NCBI GenBank assembly: GCA_021295715.1
Contig: JAGWBV010000007.1
Coordinates: forward strand, 11,201-63,451
Length of the DNA stretch: 52,251 nucleotides
Direction of reading: 5' to 3'
From: Candidatus Poribacteria bacterium
GTDB lineage: Bacteria > Poribacteria > WGA-4E > WGA-3G
The notes beneath the pieces were generated by a model that was given only the letters and a program-made list of their open reading frames with translations, had not been told where the DNA came from and did not search any database. A program made the position numbers and the translations under genes. Shown here piece by piece: positions 10,976-18,900 of the stretch (position 1 is its first letter; each line of letters starts with the position of its first letter).

Positions 10976-11767
10976 TCAGTATCCTTCGGACAAGAGTTCC
11001 TGCTTGTTTGCATAAACCTGTTTATAATAATCTATGCGTTTGAGTTGCGAAGCCGCTTCTTCGTCAATGATGACAACCGTTCGAGGATGCATTTGCAACA
11101 CCGATGCTGGCACTTCCGCTGTGATAGATCCCTCTACGGCGTGAGCAATCGCTCCCGCTTTCGATTCGCCGTTTGCCAGCAGCAGACACTGTTTCGCTTC
11201 CATGATCGTGCCTACCCCCATTGTAATCGCCATTTTTGGCACTGCATCGACGGCTCCTCCGAAATGCGGTGCGTTAGCCTCAAGCGTACTCTGCGTCAAA
11301 GTCTTGATGCGAGTCCGAGACCCCAGAGATGAACTCGGTTCATTGAAACCGATGTGCCCATCTTTTCCAATTCCAAGCACTTGGATGTCGATGCCACCCG
11401 CGTTTACAATTGCTGCTTCGTACTGCTCACAAAATTCCTCGTGTGCTACAGCCGTGCTCTGTGGGATATGGCGATTCCCAGCAGGGATATTAACAGCATT
11501 AAAAAAATGGGTCTCCATGAAGGTGTGGTAACTATACGGATGGCTCGGTGGAATTCCGACGTACTCATCTAAGTTAAAAGTCGTCACGGCTGAAAAATCG
11601 AGTCCTTCCGTTTTGTGCATTCGTGCCAAGGCTTTATAAAGCCCAACGGGTGTGCTACCTGTAGCGAGTCCCAAAACGAGGTTCGGCTTTTTTAGGAGTG
11701 CGCTTCGGATAATTTCCGCCGAAACCGCTATAAGCTGCGTATAAGTCGGTTGAATAATAACTTCCAT
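10976..11767 (-). CDS. nagB: Glucosamine-6-phosphate deaminase
   Basis: NagB converts glucosamine-6-phosphate to fructose-6-phosphate and ammonia. The 263 residues are normal length. The substrate loop is LGLATGSTPVGLY (32-44). The catalytic residues match the E. coli enzyme: Asp67 in NLDEY, and Asp136, His138 and Glu143 in GIGKDGHIGFNEP, corresponding to D72, D141, H143 and E148. It is the last gene of a minus-strand run with a TIM-barrel sugar enzyme and a TPR protein. No nagA is present, so incoming amino sugar may be deacetylated elsewhere. Confidence 0.96.
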   Translation of the reverse strand: MEVIIQPTYTQLIAVSAEIIRSALLKKPNLVLGLATGSTPVGLYKALARMHKTEGLDFSAVTTFNLDEYVGIPPSHPYSYHTFMETHFFNAVNIPAGNRHIPQSTAVAHEEFCEQYEAAIVNAGGIDIQVLGIGKDGHIGFNEPSSSLGSRTRIKTLTQSTLEANAPHFGGAVDAVPKMAITMGVGTIMEAKQCLLLANGESKAGAIAHAVEGSITAEVPASVLQMHPRTVVIIDEEAASQLKRIDYYKQVYANKQELLSEGY

Positions 11768-11815
11768 TTATTTCGTGAATACTTTCCAATTACGTGAGTA
11801 TTTTTGGGTTTCGTG

Positions 11816-12604
11816 TTAAACATTTCCAGCGATGATCCTGTCCATATCACTGCTGATACTCTGCACCCTACCCTCTGGATTGTCTCCGTCAACGGGGAGT
11901 TCTGCAGTCATGTAATCGTCATATCCGACCTCTTCAAGTGCTGCCATAACGGCGTTCCAATCGATTGTGCAGTCTTCAATCAGATAGGTAAACCGGGTCT
12001 CATTTGCGTTGAAACCCTTGATATGCACTTTAGAAATACGGCTACCAAGCGAGCGAATCCAATGTTGTGGATATCCATACAGCACGATGTTACCAACGTC
12101 AAAATAGGCTGTTACTGTTTCATCCTCAAATTCGTCGAGATACTGAGAAAATTCCATCGGACTGAGTAGAAATTTATTCCAAACGTTCTCAATGGCGATT
12201 GTGATGCCTTTTTTTGATGCCTCTGGAATCAGTTTTCGGATTTCTGTTTGTGAACGTTCATACGCTGCTTCGTAGTGGGTCGCTTCATTGACAACAGCCG
12301 GAACGAGTAGTACTGTGTCCGCTCCGACAACCCTTGCGGTCGCTATGGAGTCAAGCATTCCTTCTCTCGATTCGGCACGAACCGTGTCATCTGCATCGGA
12401 AAGTGGACATGACCAGTGTTTGCTATTCATCACACCGAACACTTCCAATTGATGTTGCGTTGCGATCTCTTTTGTCTCGTACCGGTCGTCACCATTTACG
12501 AGGGTACCAATTTCAACACCGTCAAAACCGGCTTCTTTCGCGAGCTTAAACCGTGCTTCCGTCGAATTACCGGGTAATGAGCCGATGCATATCCCTTTTT
12601 TCAT
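11816..12604 (-). CDS. Sugar phosphate isomerase/epimerase (xylose-isomerase-like TIM barrel)
   Basis: The 262-residue single TIM barrel belongs to the AP endonuclease 2/xylose isomerase-like family. Characteristic stretches are AGFDGVEIGTL at the second strand, GADTVLLVPAVV, ITIAIENVWNKFLLSP (metal-binding Glu), TAYFDVGNIVLYGYPQHWI (Asp) and ISKVHIKGFN (His). These positions usually bind a divalent metal and catalyse isomerisation or epimerisation of a ketose or inosose; the substrate cannot be read from sequence. Its ATG overlaps the TGA of the upstream TPR gene by four bases, and nagB begins 48 bases downstream. The three are probably one transcript. Confidence 0.88.
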   Translation of the reverse strand: MKKGICIGSLPGNSTEARFKLAKEAGFDGVEIGTLVNGDDRYETKEIATQHQLEVFGVMNSKHWSCPLSDADDTVRAESREGMLDSIATARVVGADTVLLVPAVVNEATHYEAAYERSQTEIRKLIPEASKKGITIAIENVWNKFLLSPMEFSQYLDEFEDETVTAYFDVGNIVLYGYPQHWIRSLGSRISKVHIKGFNANETRFTYLIEDCTIDWNAVMAALEEVGYDDYMTAELPVDGDNPEGRVQSISSDMDRIIAGNV

Positions 12605-13944
12605 CTATTTTTCCTTTCGGTTCGGTCCGCGGCTTGCGCCGTCTGAATTTTTGATAGGAATTTGTTGTATACGTCTACCTCTGGTGCCAACGCAAGGGCT
12701 TGATGAATCGCTTCCAAAGCCTCCGCATATTGTGTGTTGCGGTAGTAGGTGTATGCGAGTGTATCGTAGTATCTCGCAGTCGGTTCCAAGGAGACAGCAT
12801 GCTTTGCTAAGTCAATTGCTTGCTGCATCTCCTTACCGAGTCCGGCATAAAGGCGAGCCAAGTTGTTATATGCTTCTGCTGCTGTGCTATCCACAACGAT
12901 TGCACGCTTGAACGCTGCAATCGCTGGTTCAAACTGCTGTTGGTTGATATAAATGACACCTAACTTCAACCATGTCTGCGGGTCGTCTGGTGCGATTTCC
13001 GTAGATTTCTGATACGCCAATGCCGCTTTTTCAAAGGCTCGCTGTTTGATGAAGACTTCGCCGAGATGCGCGTACCCTGGCAAATAAGACGGATGCACCT
13101 GTGTGGCAGTTTCGTAAATCTGGACGGCTGCTGTTAAATTATTATAAGCCTCGTGAAGTTCTCCTAATTTGATGTATAGCATCGGCAGATTCGGATTTAG
13201 ATAGAGTGCCTCACGATATTCATGTACCGTGTCCTCGTAAGTTTTCAGGTGTCGAAACTGTGCCATAGCTGCCGCGGCTTGTTCACTGTTCCCAAGCCGT
13301 CGATAGGTGAGTGCTCGCCGATAATGTGCCTGTGATAAATACTGATTTCGGACGAGCGCGGCATCGTAATACTCCATCGCCTGTTGTAGGCGATTCTGCA
13401 GTTCTGATACCCTGCCCAAGCCGTAATAGGATTCAGTATGGTCGGGATTTAAGCGGATGCTCTCACGATAAGCATTTTCAGCCGCATTCAACCGGTGTTG
13501 TAGCACATACACATCACCGAGATGGATGTGTCCTTCTGCGTTTTCAGGAAGTAGAGCGAGTGCTTGTCTGAGATGGTTTTCGGCATGGGTCAATTCGCCT
13601 TGGGTCTTGTAGACGACACCTAAATGAAGGTGCGCGGTTCCATGCACACCCTGTGGTGCTTTTAGTGCCAAAGCACTCTGATATGCCGATACCGCCTCGC
13701 TTAAGCTGTTGAGTTCCTGATAAACAATACCGATGTAACATTCGGCGAGGCTCCCAACGTCCTCGGATGTCGCAAATTCTTTTCGGATGCTTTGAAATTC
13801 GGTGAGTGCCAGATCGTATCGTTCCGCGTCAAGGTAGCGCGCCCCGCGTTCAAACCTGTTGTTGAGTTCCAGCTCAGCATCGCACCATCCTTGTATGGCT
13901 GAAAATAAAATGAGCAAAAGAAAGCAGGTGATTAAGGATTTCAT
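12601..13944 (-). CDS. Secreted tetratricopeptide-repeat protein
   Basis: The protein has a signal peptide (MKSLITCFLLLILFSAIQG..) followed by about ten tetratricopeptide repeats of 34 residues, for example AHLHLGVVYKTQGELTHAEN, GHIHLGDVYVLQHRLNAAEN and TWLKLGVIYINQQQFEPAIA. Such arrays are protein-protein interaction scaffolds, here probably periplasmic or at the outer membrane. I start at ATG 13944 (447 residues) because the signal peptide begins there; a GTG at 13977 would add 11 non-hydrophobic residues. The gene overlaps the following sugar isomerase gene by ATGA. Confidence 0.88.
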   Translation of the reverse strand: MKSLITCFLLLILFSAIQGWCDAELELNNRFERGARYLDAERYDLALTEFQSIRKEFATSEDVGSLAECYIGIVYQELNSLSEAVSAYQSALALKAPQGVHGTAHLHLGVVYKTQGELTHAENHLRQALALLPENAEGHIHLGDVYVLQHRLNAAENAYRESIRLNPDHTESYYGLGRVSELQNRLQQAMEYYDAALVRNQYLSQAHYRRALTYRRLGNSEQAAAAMAQFRHLKTYEDTVHEYREALYLNPNLPMLYIKLGELHEAYNNLTAAVQIYETATQVHPSYLPGYAHLGEVFIKQRAFEKAALAYQKSTEIAPDDPQTWLKLGVIYINQQQFEPAIAAFKRAIVVDSTAAEAYNNLARLYAGLGKEMQQAIDLAKHAVSLEPTARYYDTLAYTYYRNTQYAEALEAIHQALALAPEVDVYNKFLSKIQTAQAADRTERKNR

Positions 13945-14000
13945 TGTGGGGAGTAGACGGCATTGATGCGTAAACACACGCGGAATGAGAGAGTAGGTGT

Positions 14001-14022
14001 GGGACGGCGCGGGAGCCGTCCC
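14001..14022 (-). terminator. GC hairpin downstream of the first LamG gene
   Basis: GGGACGGC (14001-14008), loop of six, GCCGTCCC (14015-14022) is a perfect 8-bp stem 19 bases after the LamG stop. There is no strong T run in either direction, so it may be a weak or Rho-assisted terminator. A hairpin of the same plan follows the second LamG gene. Confidence 0.45.
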
Positions 14023-14040
14023 TACATTTCAGGGGTGAAA

Positions 14041-14835
14041 TTAGTCACGATTTCTTTTCAGTTGTCCCCACGTCGTGGCGACCTTGTCTTCAGGTTCAAC
14101 AGGAAGCAGCCCACCGTCCATAACATTCGTGATCTCTTTTTCGTCGAGAGCTCTGTCGTAGACATAGAGGTCATCGATGTAGAACTTCGCGGCGTTATAA
14201 CCCGTTCTACCGATGTAAAGTTTCTCTGCCCCTTGGGCGTGATCCTTCGGAACAGTCTGTTTATCAACCTCTTTGCCATCGATGTAAAACAGGAAGTCGG
14301 TCCCTTCTTTTATCCCAGCAATGTGATACCATTTGTTTTCATCAAATGTATCACCTTCTCCATCAGGACCAACACAATGGCTTCCAGCGTTTCCAGGATT
14401 GAATCGGTAGTGGATGTGCAAAGGCACACGGTTACAGGTCCAGATACCCGGTGAACGGTCAGAGCCAGGAGCTTTTTTCGCGATGATTTGATCCCAGCCC
14501 CCGGAGTTCGGATCGGTAAAGTTGAGCCAGAAGAGATAGGAGTTGTCTGTATAATCTTCCAATTCTTTGAAGGAATCGACTGTCACGCTGTCTCCGGGCT
14601 TTGCGAATAACATTGCGCCGTTGCCGTGGACGACTTCATCCTTGACAATCTTCGCGCCATCAACGATTTCACCATCGTTTCCACCACCGGTTTCATCTTC
14701 AAGATTTCCACCTTTTGCTTCATCGAAACTGAAGTAAAGGATTAAACCCTTATCTTCAACCTTTGCGGCATCTGTAGAGAGCGCGCTGCCTACCATCAGT
14801 AGTGCAACAGCGAGTACATACATAACTAAACGCAT
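14041..14835 (-). CDS. Secreted LamG-like jellyroll protein 1, with VEP..ATTW tail
   Basis: Residues 1-23 form a signal peptide (MRLVMYVLAVALLMVGSALS..). The rest is a concanavalin A/LamG-like jellyroll: LILYFSFDEAKG at the start, NDGEIVDGAKIV, WLNFTDPNSGGWDQIIAKK in the middle, WYHIAGIKEGTDFLFYIDGK, and the family ending FYIDDLYVYDRALDEKEI. Two cysteines (in WTCN and SHCVG) may pair. Such domains usually bind carbohydrate or protein. The C-terminus is LPVEPEDKVATTWGQLKR, the tail shared with four other proteins here. The start has a strong Shine-Dalgarno (GAGGAGGTAAACTC). It is a close tandem paralogue of the gene at 15141. Confidence 0.9.
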   Translation of the reverse strand: MRLVMYVLAVALLMVGSALSTDAAKVEDKGLILYFSFDEAKGGNLEDETGGGNDGEIVDGAKIVKDEVVHGNGAMLFAKPGDSVTVDSFKELEDYTDNSYLFWLNFTDPNSGGWDQIIAKKAPGSDRSPGIWTCNRVPLHIHYRFNPGNAGSHCVGPDGEGDTFDENKWYHIAGIKEGTDFLFYIDGKEVDKQTVPKDHAQGAEKLYIGRTGYNAAKFYIDDLYVYDRALDEKEITNVMDGGLLPVEPEDKVATTWGQLKRNRD

Positions 14836-15087
14836 GAGTTTACCTCCTCATGTCTTAAACGCAATTGATGTACCGTGCGGACCCGAAAAAAAGCCCGCGT
14901 TTTAACTCACAAAATATCGTAAAAGAATTGCTTAAATATGTCAAGGAAAATCTGCGTCTGAAACTTTCCGATGCCATCTATAAAATTCAAAGCATTTATT
15001 GTATTGTCGCTGGCGTTCGGATTTGTGTTATCTATCTGTAGAGATGGAGGGACAAGCTTCGCTGTAGAAAACAGGCAAGTATAGATA
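14836..15087. other. Spacer between the two tandem LamG genes
   Basis: This spacer carries the ribosome-binding site and promoter of LamG 1 (reading leftward). From about 14945 to 15087 I see no gene, RNA or strong repeat. Confidence 0.5.
14916..14944 (-). promoter_or_regulatory. Promoter of LamG gene 1
   Basis: On the minus strand TTGACA (14944-14939) is followed by 17 bases and TACGAT (14921-14916). The sequence around the -35 box, CCTTGACATATTTA, is nearly the same as before LamG gene 2. Confidence 0.6.
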
Positions 15088-15122
15088 TAAAAATGGATAT
15101 GGGGCGACGTGAGAGTCGCCCC
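15088..15122 (-). terminator. Hairpin terminator of LamG gene 2
   Basis: GGGGCGAC (15101-15108), loop of six, GTCGCCCC (15115-15122) is a perfect 8-bp stem 18 bases past the stop. In the minus sense it is followed by ATATCCATTTTTATA, giving a short T tract. The stem differs in sequence from the one after LamG gene 1 but keeps its plan. Confidence 0.55.
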
Positions 15123-15140
15123 ACACTTTATGATGTGAAA

Positions 15141-15932
15141 TTAATCACGACGTGTTTTGAGTTGTCCCCACGTCGCAGCGAGTTTGTTTTGCGGTTCCAC
15201 AGGGGTGAGAAGACCGCCGTCCATGACAATTGCTACCTCATCAGCACTGAGGGCTCTGTCGTAGATATAGAGGTCATCAAGGTAGAACTTCGCAGAATTA
15301 TACCCCGTTTTACCGATATAGAGTTTCTCTTCCCCTTGGGCATGACTTTCCGGAACTGTCTGTTCGTCAACCACTTCACCATCAATGTAAAACTTGAATC
15401 CGGTACCTTCTTTTACACCAGCAATATGGTGCCAGTCGCCGGTATCAAATGCATCACCTTCGCCTTCAGGACCGACACAGTGGCTTCCGGCGTTGCCCGG
15501 ATTGAACCGGTAGTGAATGTGCAACGGCACACGGTTACAGGTCCAGATACCCGGTGAACGGTCAGAACCCGGTGCTTTTTTCGCGATGATTTGATCCCAG
15601 CTGCCAGAGTTCGGGACAGTGAAATTGAGCCAGAAGAGATAGGAATTGTCTGTATAATCTTCTAATTGTTGAAATGATTCGACCGTCACACTGTCATTAG
15701 CTTCGTCGCATAACAACGATCCTCCGCCGTAGACAACTTCATCGGAAACAATGTCCGCGCCATCGATCATACCATCATTTCCGCTGCCTGTTTCATCTTT
15801 AACTGTACTGCCATCTGCTTCGTCGAAACTGAAGTAAAGAATTAAGCCGTCGTCTTGGATTACGGCGTGTGTGGTGAGCGCGCTGCCTACTATTAGAAAG
15901 ACAATGGCAAGTAAATACAACATTAAACGCAT
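15141..15932 (-). CDS. Secreted LamG-like jellyroll protein 2, with VEP..ATW tail
   Basis: This 263-residue protein has the same plan as its neighbour at 14041: signal peptide (MRLMLYLLAIVFLIVGSALT..), one LamG/ConA-like domain (LILYFSFDEADG to FYLDDLYIYDRALSADEV), and the tail TPVEPQNKLAATWGQLKT. The central block from WLNF to SHCVGP is almost identical in the two paralogues, while the first 80 residues differ more. Both have the same GAGGAGGTAAACTC Shine-Dalgarno and a similar promoter, so the duplication included the 5' region and each copy is probably transcribed alone. Confidence 0.9.
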   Translation of the reverse strand: MRLMLYLLAIVFLIVGSALTTHAVIQDDGLILYFSFDEADGSTVKDETGSGNDGMIDGADIVSDEVVYGGGSLLCDEANDSVTVESFQQLEDYTDNSYLFWLNFTVPNSGSWDQIIAKKAPGSDRSPGIWTCNRVPLHIHYRFNPGNAGSHCVGPEGEGDAFDTGDWHHIAGVKEGTGFKFYIDGEVVDEQTVPESHAQGEEKLYIGKTGYNSAKFYLDDLYIYDRALSADEVAIVMDGGLLTPVEPQNKLAATWGQLKTRRD

Positions 15933-16045
15933 GAGTTTACCTCCTCATGTCTGAAACAAATTAACATGCTATGCGAGCAGTTTGCGTTAAGACCGGCTTC
16001 CAGCCATCTATTCATGAAAAGGCTCGCGTTTTTATTTACATAAGT

Positions 16046-16074
16046 ATTATATAAAGAAATGCTAAATAGGTCAA
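16046..16074 (-). promoter_or_regulatory. Promoter of LamG gene 2
   Basis: On the minus strand TTGACC (16074-16069), 17 bases, then a perfect TATAAT (16051-16046). It shares the CCTTGACCTATTTA context with the LamG gene 1 promoter. Confidence 0.7.
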
Positions 16075-16187
16075 GGAGAATTGTCTCCACCCATTTTCTC
16101 TTGGAAATGGATGATATCGAAATTTACATTTGTTTTAATTAAGACAGCCATTGGACTATTCCTGATGTTCCTGTGTATAAAAATCCT

Positions 16188-16216
16188 TTGACATACCTTT
16201 ATTTCTGTGGTATGCT
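16188..16216 (+). promoter_or_regulatory. Sigma-70 promoter of the FMN reductase gene
   Basis: A perfect TTGACA (16188-16193) is followed by 17 bases and TATGCT (16211-16216), with TG at 16208-16209 giving an extended -10. The start codon is 80 bases downstream. Confidence 0.7.
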
Positions 16217-16295
16217 AAGTTGAACTTCAATGGATTTAGGTGATACTGAATTCACGAGGATTGCCCTATTTTATTTTTTTCAAAGGGATGTTGAA

Positions 16296-16865
16296 ATGAA
16301 GAGTACCGATAATCGATCCATCTACGTCGTTGCCATCTGTGGGAGTCTGCGACAGGGTAGCTCAACGCATGCTGCACTCCAAATCGCGCTCTCTGCTGCG
16401 AAAGAGGCTGGTGCTGAAGTCGAGTTGCTTGAGCTCGGTGAATACGACCTCGTTTTCCAAGGTTCTGTCGCGAGTGAAAGTGACTATCCGCCTGGTGTGC
16501 TCAAGTTGCGGGAAAAAGTGAAACGTGCACACGGCATACTTCTCGGATCGCCTGAATACCACGGTAGTTTCAGTGGTGTCCTTAAAAGTGCACTCGATTT
16601 GATGGGATTTGATGAGTTTGAGAATAAGGTGATCGGGCTTATCGGTGTATCCGGGGGACGAATGGGCGCGGCGAACGCGCTGTCTATGTTACGGACGGTA
16701 GGCACTGCCCTTCACGCATGGGTTGTCCCGAATGACGTATCAATCCCAAACTCATCTGAGGCGTTTGATGCGGATGGTAATTTACACGATGCTGAATTGA
16801 CGGCGCGCGTCAAAGCTGTAGCCGAACAGGTTACCGAATTCGCTGCACTTCGGAATTCAGCATAA
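16296..16865 (+). CDS. NAD(P)H-dependent FMN reductase (flavodoxin-like)
   Basis: The 189-residue flavodoxin-like fold protein opens YVVAICGSLRQGSSTHAAL, the phosphate loop that binds FMN. It has GILLGSPEYHGSFSGVLKSALDL at 79-101, the substrate/flavin loop of the NADPH-dependent FMN reductase family, and a LIGVSGGRMGAANALSMLR stretch. Members reduce flavins, quinones or azo dyes in the cytoplasm; the exact partner is unknown. I start at ATG 16296, which has AAAGGGA 7 bases upstream, instead of 16230. Confidence 0.9.
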   Translation: MKSTDNRSIYVVAICGSLRQGSSTHAALQIALSAAKEAGAEVELLELGEYDLVFQGSVASESDYPPGVLKLREKVKRAHGILLGSPEYHGSFSGVLKSALDLMGFDEFENKVIGLIGVSGGRMGAANALSMLRTVGTALHAWVVPNDVSIPNSSEAFDADGNLHDAELTARVKAVAEQVTEFAALRNSA

Positions 16866-16914
16866 GAACAGGAACGATACAGAAACATAGGACGAATAAA
16901 ACCCGGTAGACGAA

Positions 16915-17649
16915 ATGAACACAATACACAATTGGGATGCCTGGCTTGGAACGGATGAAGCGGGAAAGGGTGATTATTTCGGTCCGCTCGTCGTCGCAGC
17001 AGTTTACGTGGATGCAGATTGTCGAGAAACCCTCCGTGATTTGGGAATTGCCGATGGGAAAACGCTATCAAATCGTCGTATTCGGGACCTCGCTGAATCG
17101 ATGCACCATCGCTATGAAAAGCGTATCGTTGTCGTGAAAAGGATGCCCAACGCGTATAATCCCCTTTATAACGATTTTCATAAGCGAGGACAAAACTTAA
17201 ATCACCTTCTGGCATCGCTCCATGCAGAAGCCATTCATACTTTAGCGACTCGGGTAGGCGCGAAACACGCGCTTGTTGACAGGTTTTCTAAGGACGACCT
17301 CATCACACAACAGCTACGCCAACGCATGAAGGGAAAACCACGTTTGCAACAAGGTCCGTCTGTTCCATTTCAAGGTGGAATTTCGCGTGGTATCCATTTA
17401 GGGATTGAGATAATACAGGTCCCAAAAGCAGAACGGGATATTGCCGTTGCTGCCGCCTCTATCATCGCTCGAGATGCTTTCCTGAAGGCTATGGAAACCT
17501 TGTCTGAAAAATATGAGATTTGTTTGCCGAGAGGCTCGTATCAAGTCGTAGAAGCAGGCAAAGAATTTGTCGCGATACATGGGAGTAGTGCATTGGGGAA
17601 CGTTGCAAAACTTCACTTTAGTTTAACAGATGTTGTTCGGGCTTCCTAA
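16915..17649 (+). CDS. rnhC: Ribonuclease HIII, catalytic domain only
   Basis: RNase HIII cuts the RNA strand of RNA-DNA hybrids. The protein opens almost at once with the active-site block GTDEAGKGDYFGPLVVAAV (Asp14, Glu15); another acidic residue is Asp122 in ALVDRF, and RDIAVAAASIIARDAFL is the conserved helix. At 244 residues it is shorter than typical RNase HIII (about 300) because the N-terminal TBP-like substrate-binding domain is missing. There is no upstream in-frame sequence for it: the preceding gene ends 49 bases before. It precedes thiI by 89 bases. Confidence 0.88.
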   Translation: MNTIHNWDAWLGTDEAGKGDYFGPLVVAAVYVDADCRETLRDLGIADGKTLSNRRIRDLAESMHHRYEKRIVVVKRMPNAYNPLYNDFHKRGQNLNHLLASLHAEAIHTLATRVGAKHALVDRFSKDDLITQQLRQRMKGKPRLQQGPSVPFQGGISRGIHLGIEIIQVPKAERDIAVAAASIIARDAFLKAMETLSEKYEICLPRGSYQVVEAGKEFVAIHGSSALGNVAKLHFSLTDVVRAS

Positions 17650-17738
17650 GCGAGAGCACACACCACTCCCTTACAATACAACAAGCCTCCTCGTGAAACG
17701 AAGTGGCGCGCGGAGCAGAAACCTAATCGTTAAAAAAT

Positions 17739-18896
17739 ATGGAAGCATTATTTAGCATTCATTACGCCGAAGTTGGACTCAAAGGCAAAAATAGGGTATT
17801 TTTTGAGAAACGACTTGTGAATAATATCAAACTGTCCCTGCGCGGCACAGGATATGCAGAGGTAGAACGCCTTCACGATAGAATCCTTGTGCATCTTGGA
17901 CAAAGTGTTGACCTCACAGAAGTTAAGAGACGTTTGCAGCGGGTTATGGGTATCGCTTATTTTGAACTCGCTTGTCGGACCGAAAGAGACATCACTGCTA
18001 TTAAAGAGGCTGCCCTACGGCAGATCCAAAATGCCTCTTACGAATCCCTTAAAGTCGAGACACGACGAACAGATAAAACCTTTCCGTTAACCTCTCCACA
18101 GGTGAGTGCAGAGGTTGGTGGTTATCTCGTCACGGAAACGGGTACGAGAGCCGATATGCATAATCCCGATTTAGTTTGCTGGGTGAAAATAACACATAAT
18201 GCGGCGTATATCTCCACCGAGAAAATTCCAGGGATTGGCGGGTTGCCTGTCGGTGTGAGTGGTAAAGTGCTCGTTATGTTGTCTGGCGGGATTGATTCCC
18301 CTGTTGCAGCATGGCAGATGATAAAACGTGGTGCGAAAGCCGTTTTCATCCACTTTTACAGTTATCCGTATACCGATAAAGCCTCTTTGGAGAAGGTAAT
18401 TGAACTCATTGAGATTTTAGCGGTATCAAACTATCGCAGCACCGTTTATCTCGTTCCATTTGCTGAACTCCAGCAGGCTATCGTCGCTGCGACACCGGCA
18501 CCCTTCCGAGTGGTGCTGTATCGGCGAATGATGACCCGAATTGCCCAGCACATTGCGACCACAGTGAATGCAGAGGCACTCGTTACTGGCGAAAGCCTCG
18601 CACAAGTCGCTTCACAAACCTTAACAAACCTCAGAACGATTGAAGCGATTGCCGAGATCCCAATTTTGCGACCACTCATTGGCGAGGACAAGGCTGAAAT
18701 AATCGAAAAGGCACAGCGGATCGGCACTTTTGACGTATCCACACGCCCACATCAGGATTGTTGCTCCCTCTTTGTCCCGAAGCATCCTGCAACCCGTGCG
18801 TCGCTCATCGAATTAGCAGACGCAGAATCGGGTTTAGATATAGACGCGTTGGTTGAAGATGCGTTAAATAATCTTGAAAAACAGGTCGTCGGTTGA
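17739..18896 (+). CDS. thiI: tRNA 4-thiouridine synthetase / thiamine sulfur-transfer protein ThiI
   Basis: ThiI adenylates and thiolates uridine 8 of tRNA and can supply sulfur for the thiazole of thiamine. The 385 residues contain an N-terminal ferredoxin-like domain (HYAEVGLKGKNRVFFEKRL), a THUMP domain (about 60-165) and the PP-loop pyrophosphatase motif SGGIDSP (182-188), then TGESLAQVASQTLTNL and a CCSLFVP segment. The C-terminal rhodanese domain of the E. coli protein is absent, as in the shorter Bacillus type, so sulfur must come from a separate partner. The start is preceded by TCGTTAAAAAAT. The next gene starts four bases after the stop. Confidence 0.94.
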   Translation: MEALFSIHYAEVGLKGKNRVFFEKRLVNNIKLSLRGTGYAEVERLHDRILVHLGQSVDLTEVKRRLQRVMGIAYFELACRTERDITAIKEAALRQIQNASYESLKVETRRTDKTFPLTSPQVSAEVGGYLVTETGTRADMHNPDLVCWVKITHNAAYISTEKIPGIGGLPVGVSGKVLVMLSGGIDSPVAAWQMIKRGAKAVFIHFYSYPYTDKASLEKVIELIEILAVSNYRSTVYLVPFAELQQAIVAATPAPFRVVLYRRMMTRIAQHIATTVNAEALVTGESLAQVASQTLTNLRTIEAIAEIPILRPLIGEDKAEIIEKAQRIGTFDVSTRPHQDCCSLFVPKHPATRASLIELADAESGLDIDALVEDALNNLEKQVVG

Positions 18897-18900
18897 ACAG

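Larger units (their letters stand above)
15933..16295. other. Divergent promoter region, LamG gene 2 / FMN reductase
   Basis: This spacer has the leftward LamG promoter (16046-16074) and the rightward promoter at 16188-16216. No gene or repeat was recognised between them. The FMN reductase frame is open from 16230, but that extension lies upstream of its Shine-Dalgarno site. Confidence 0.5.
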
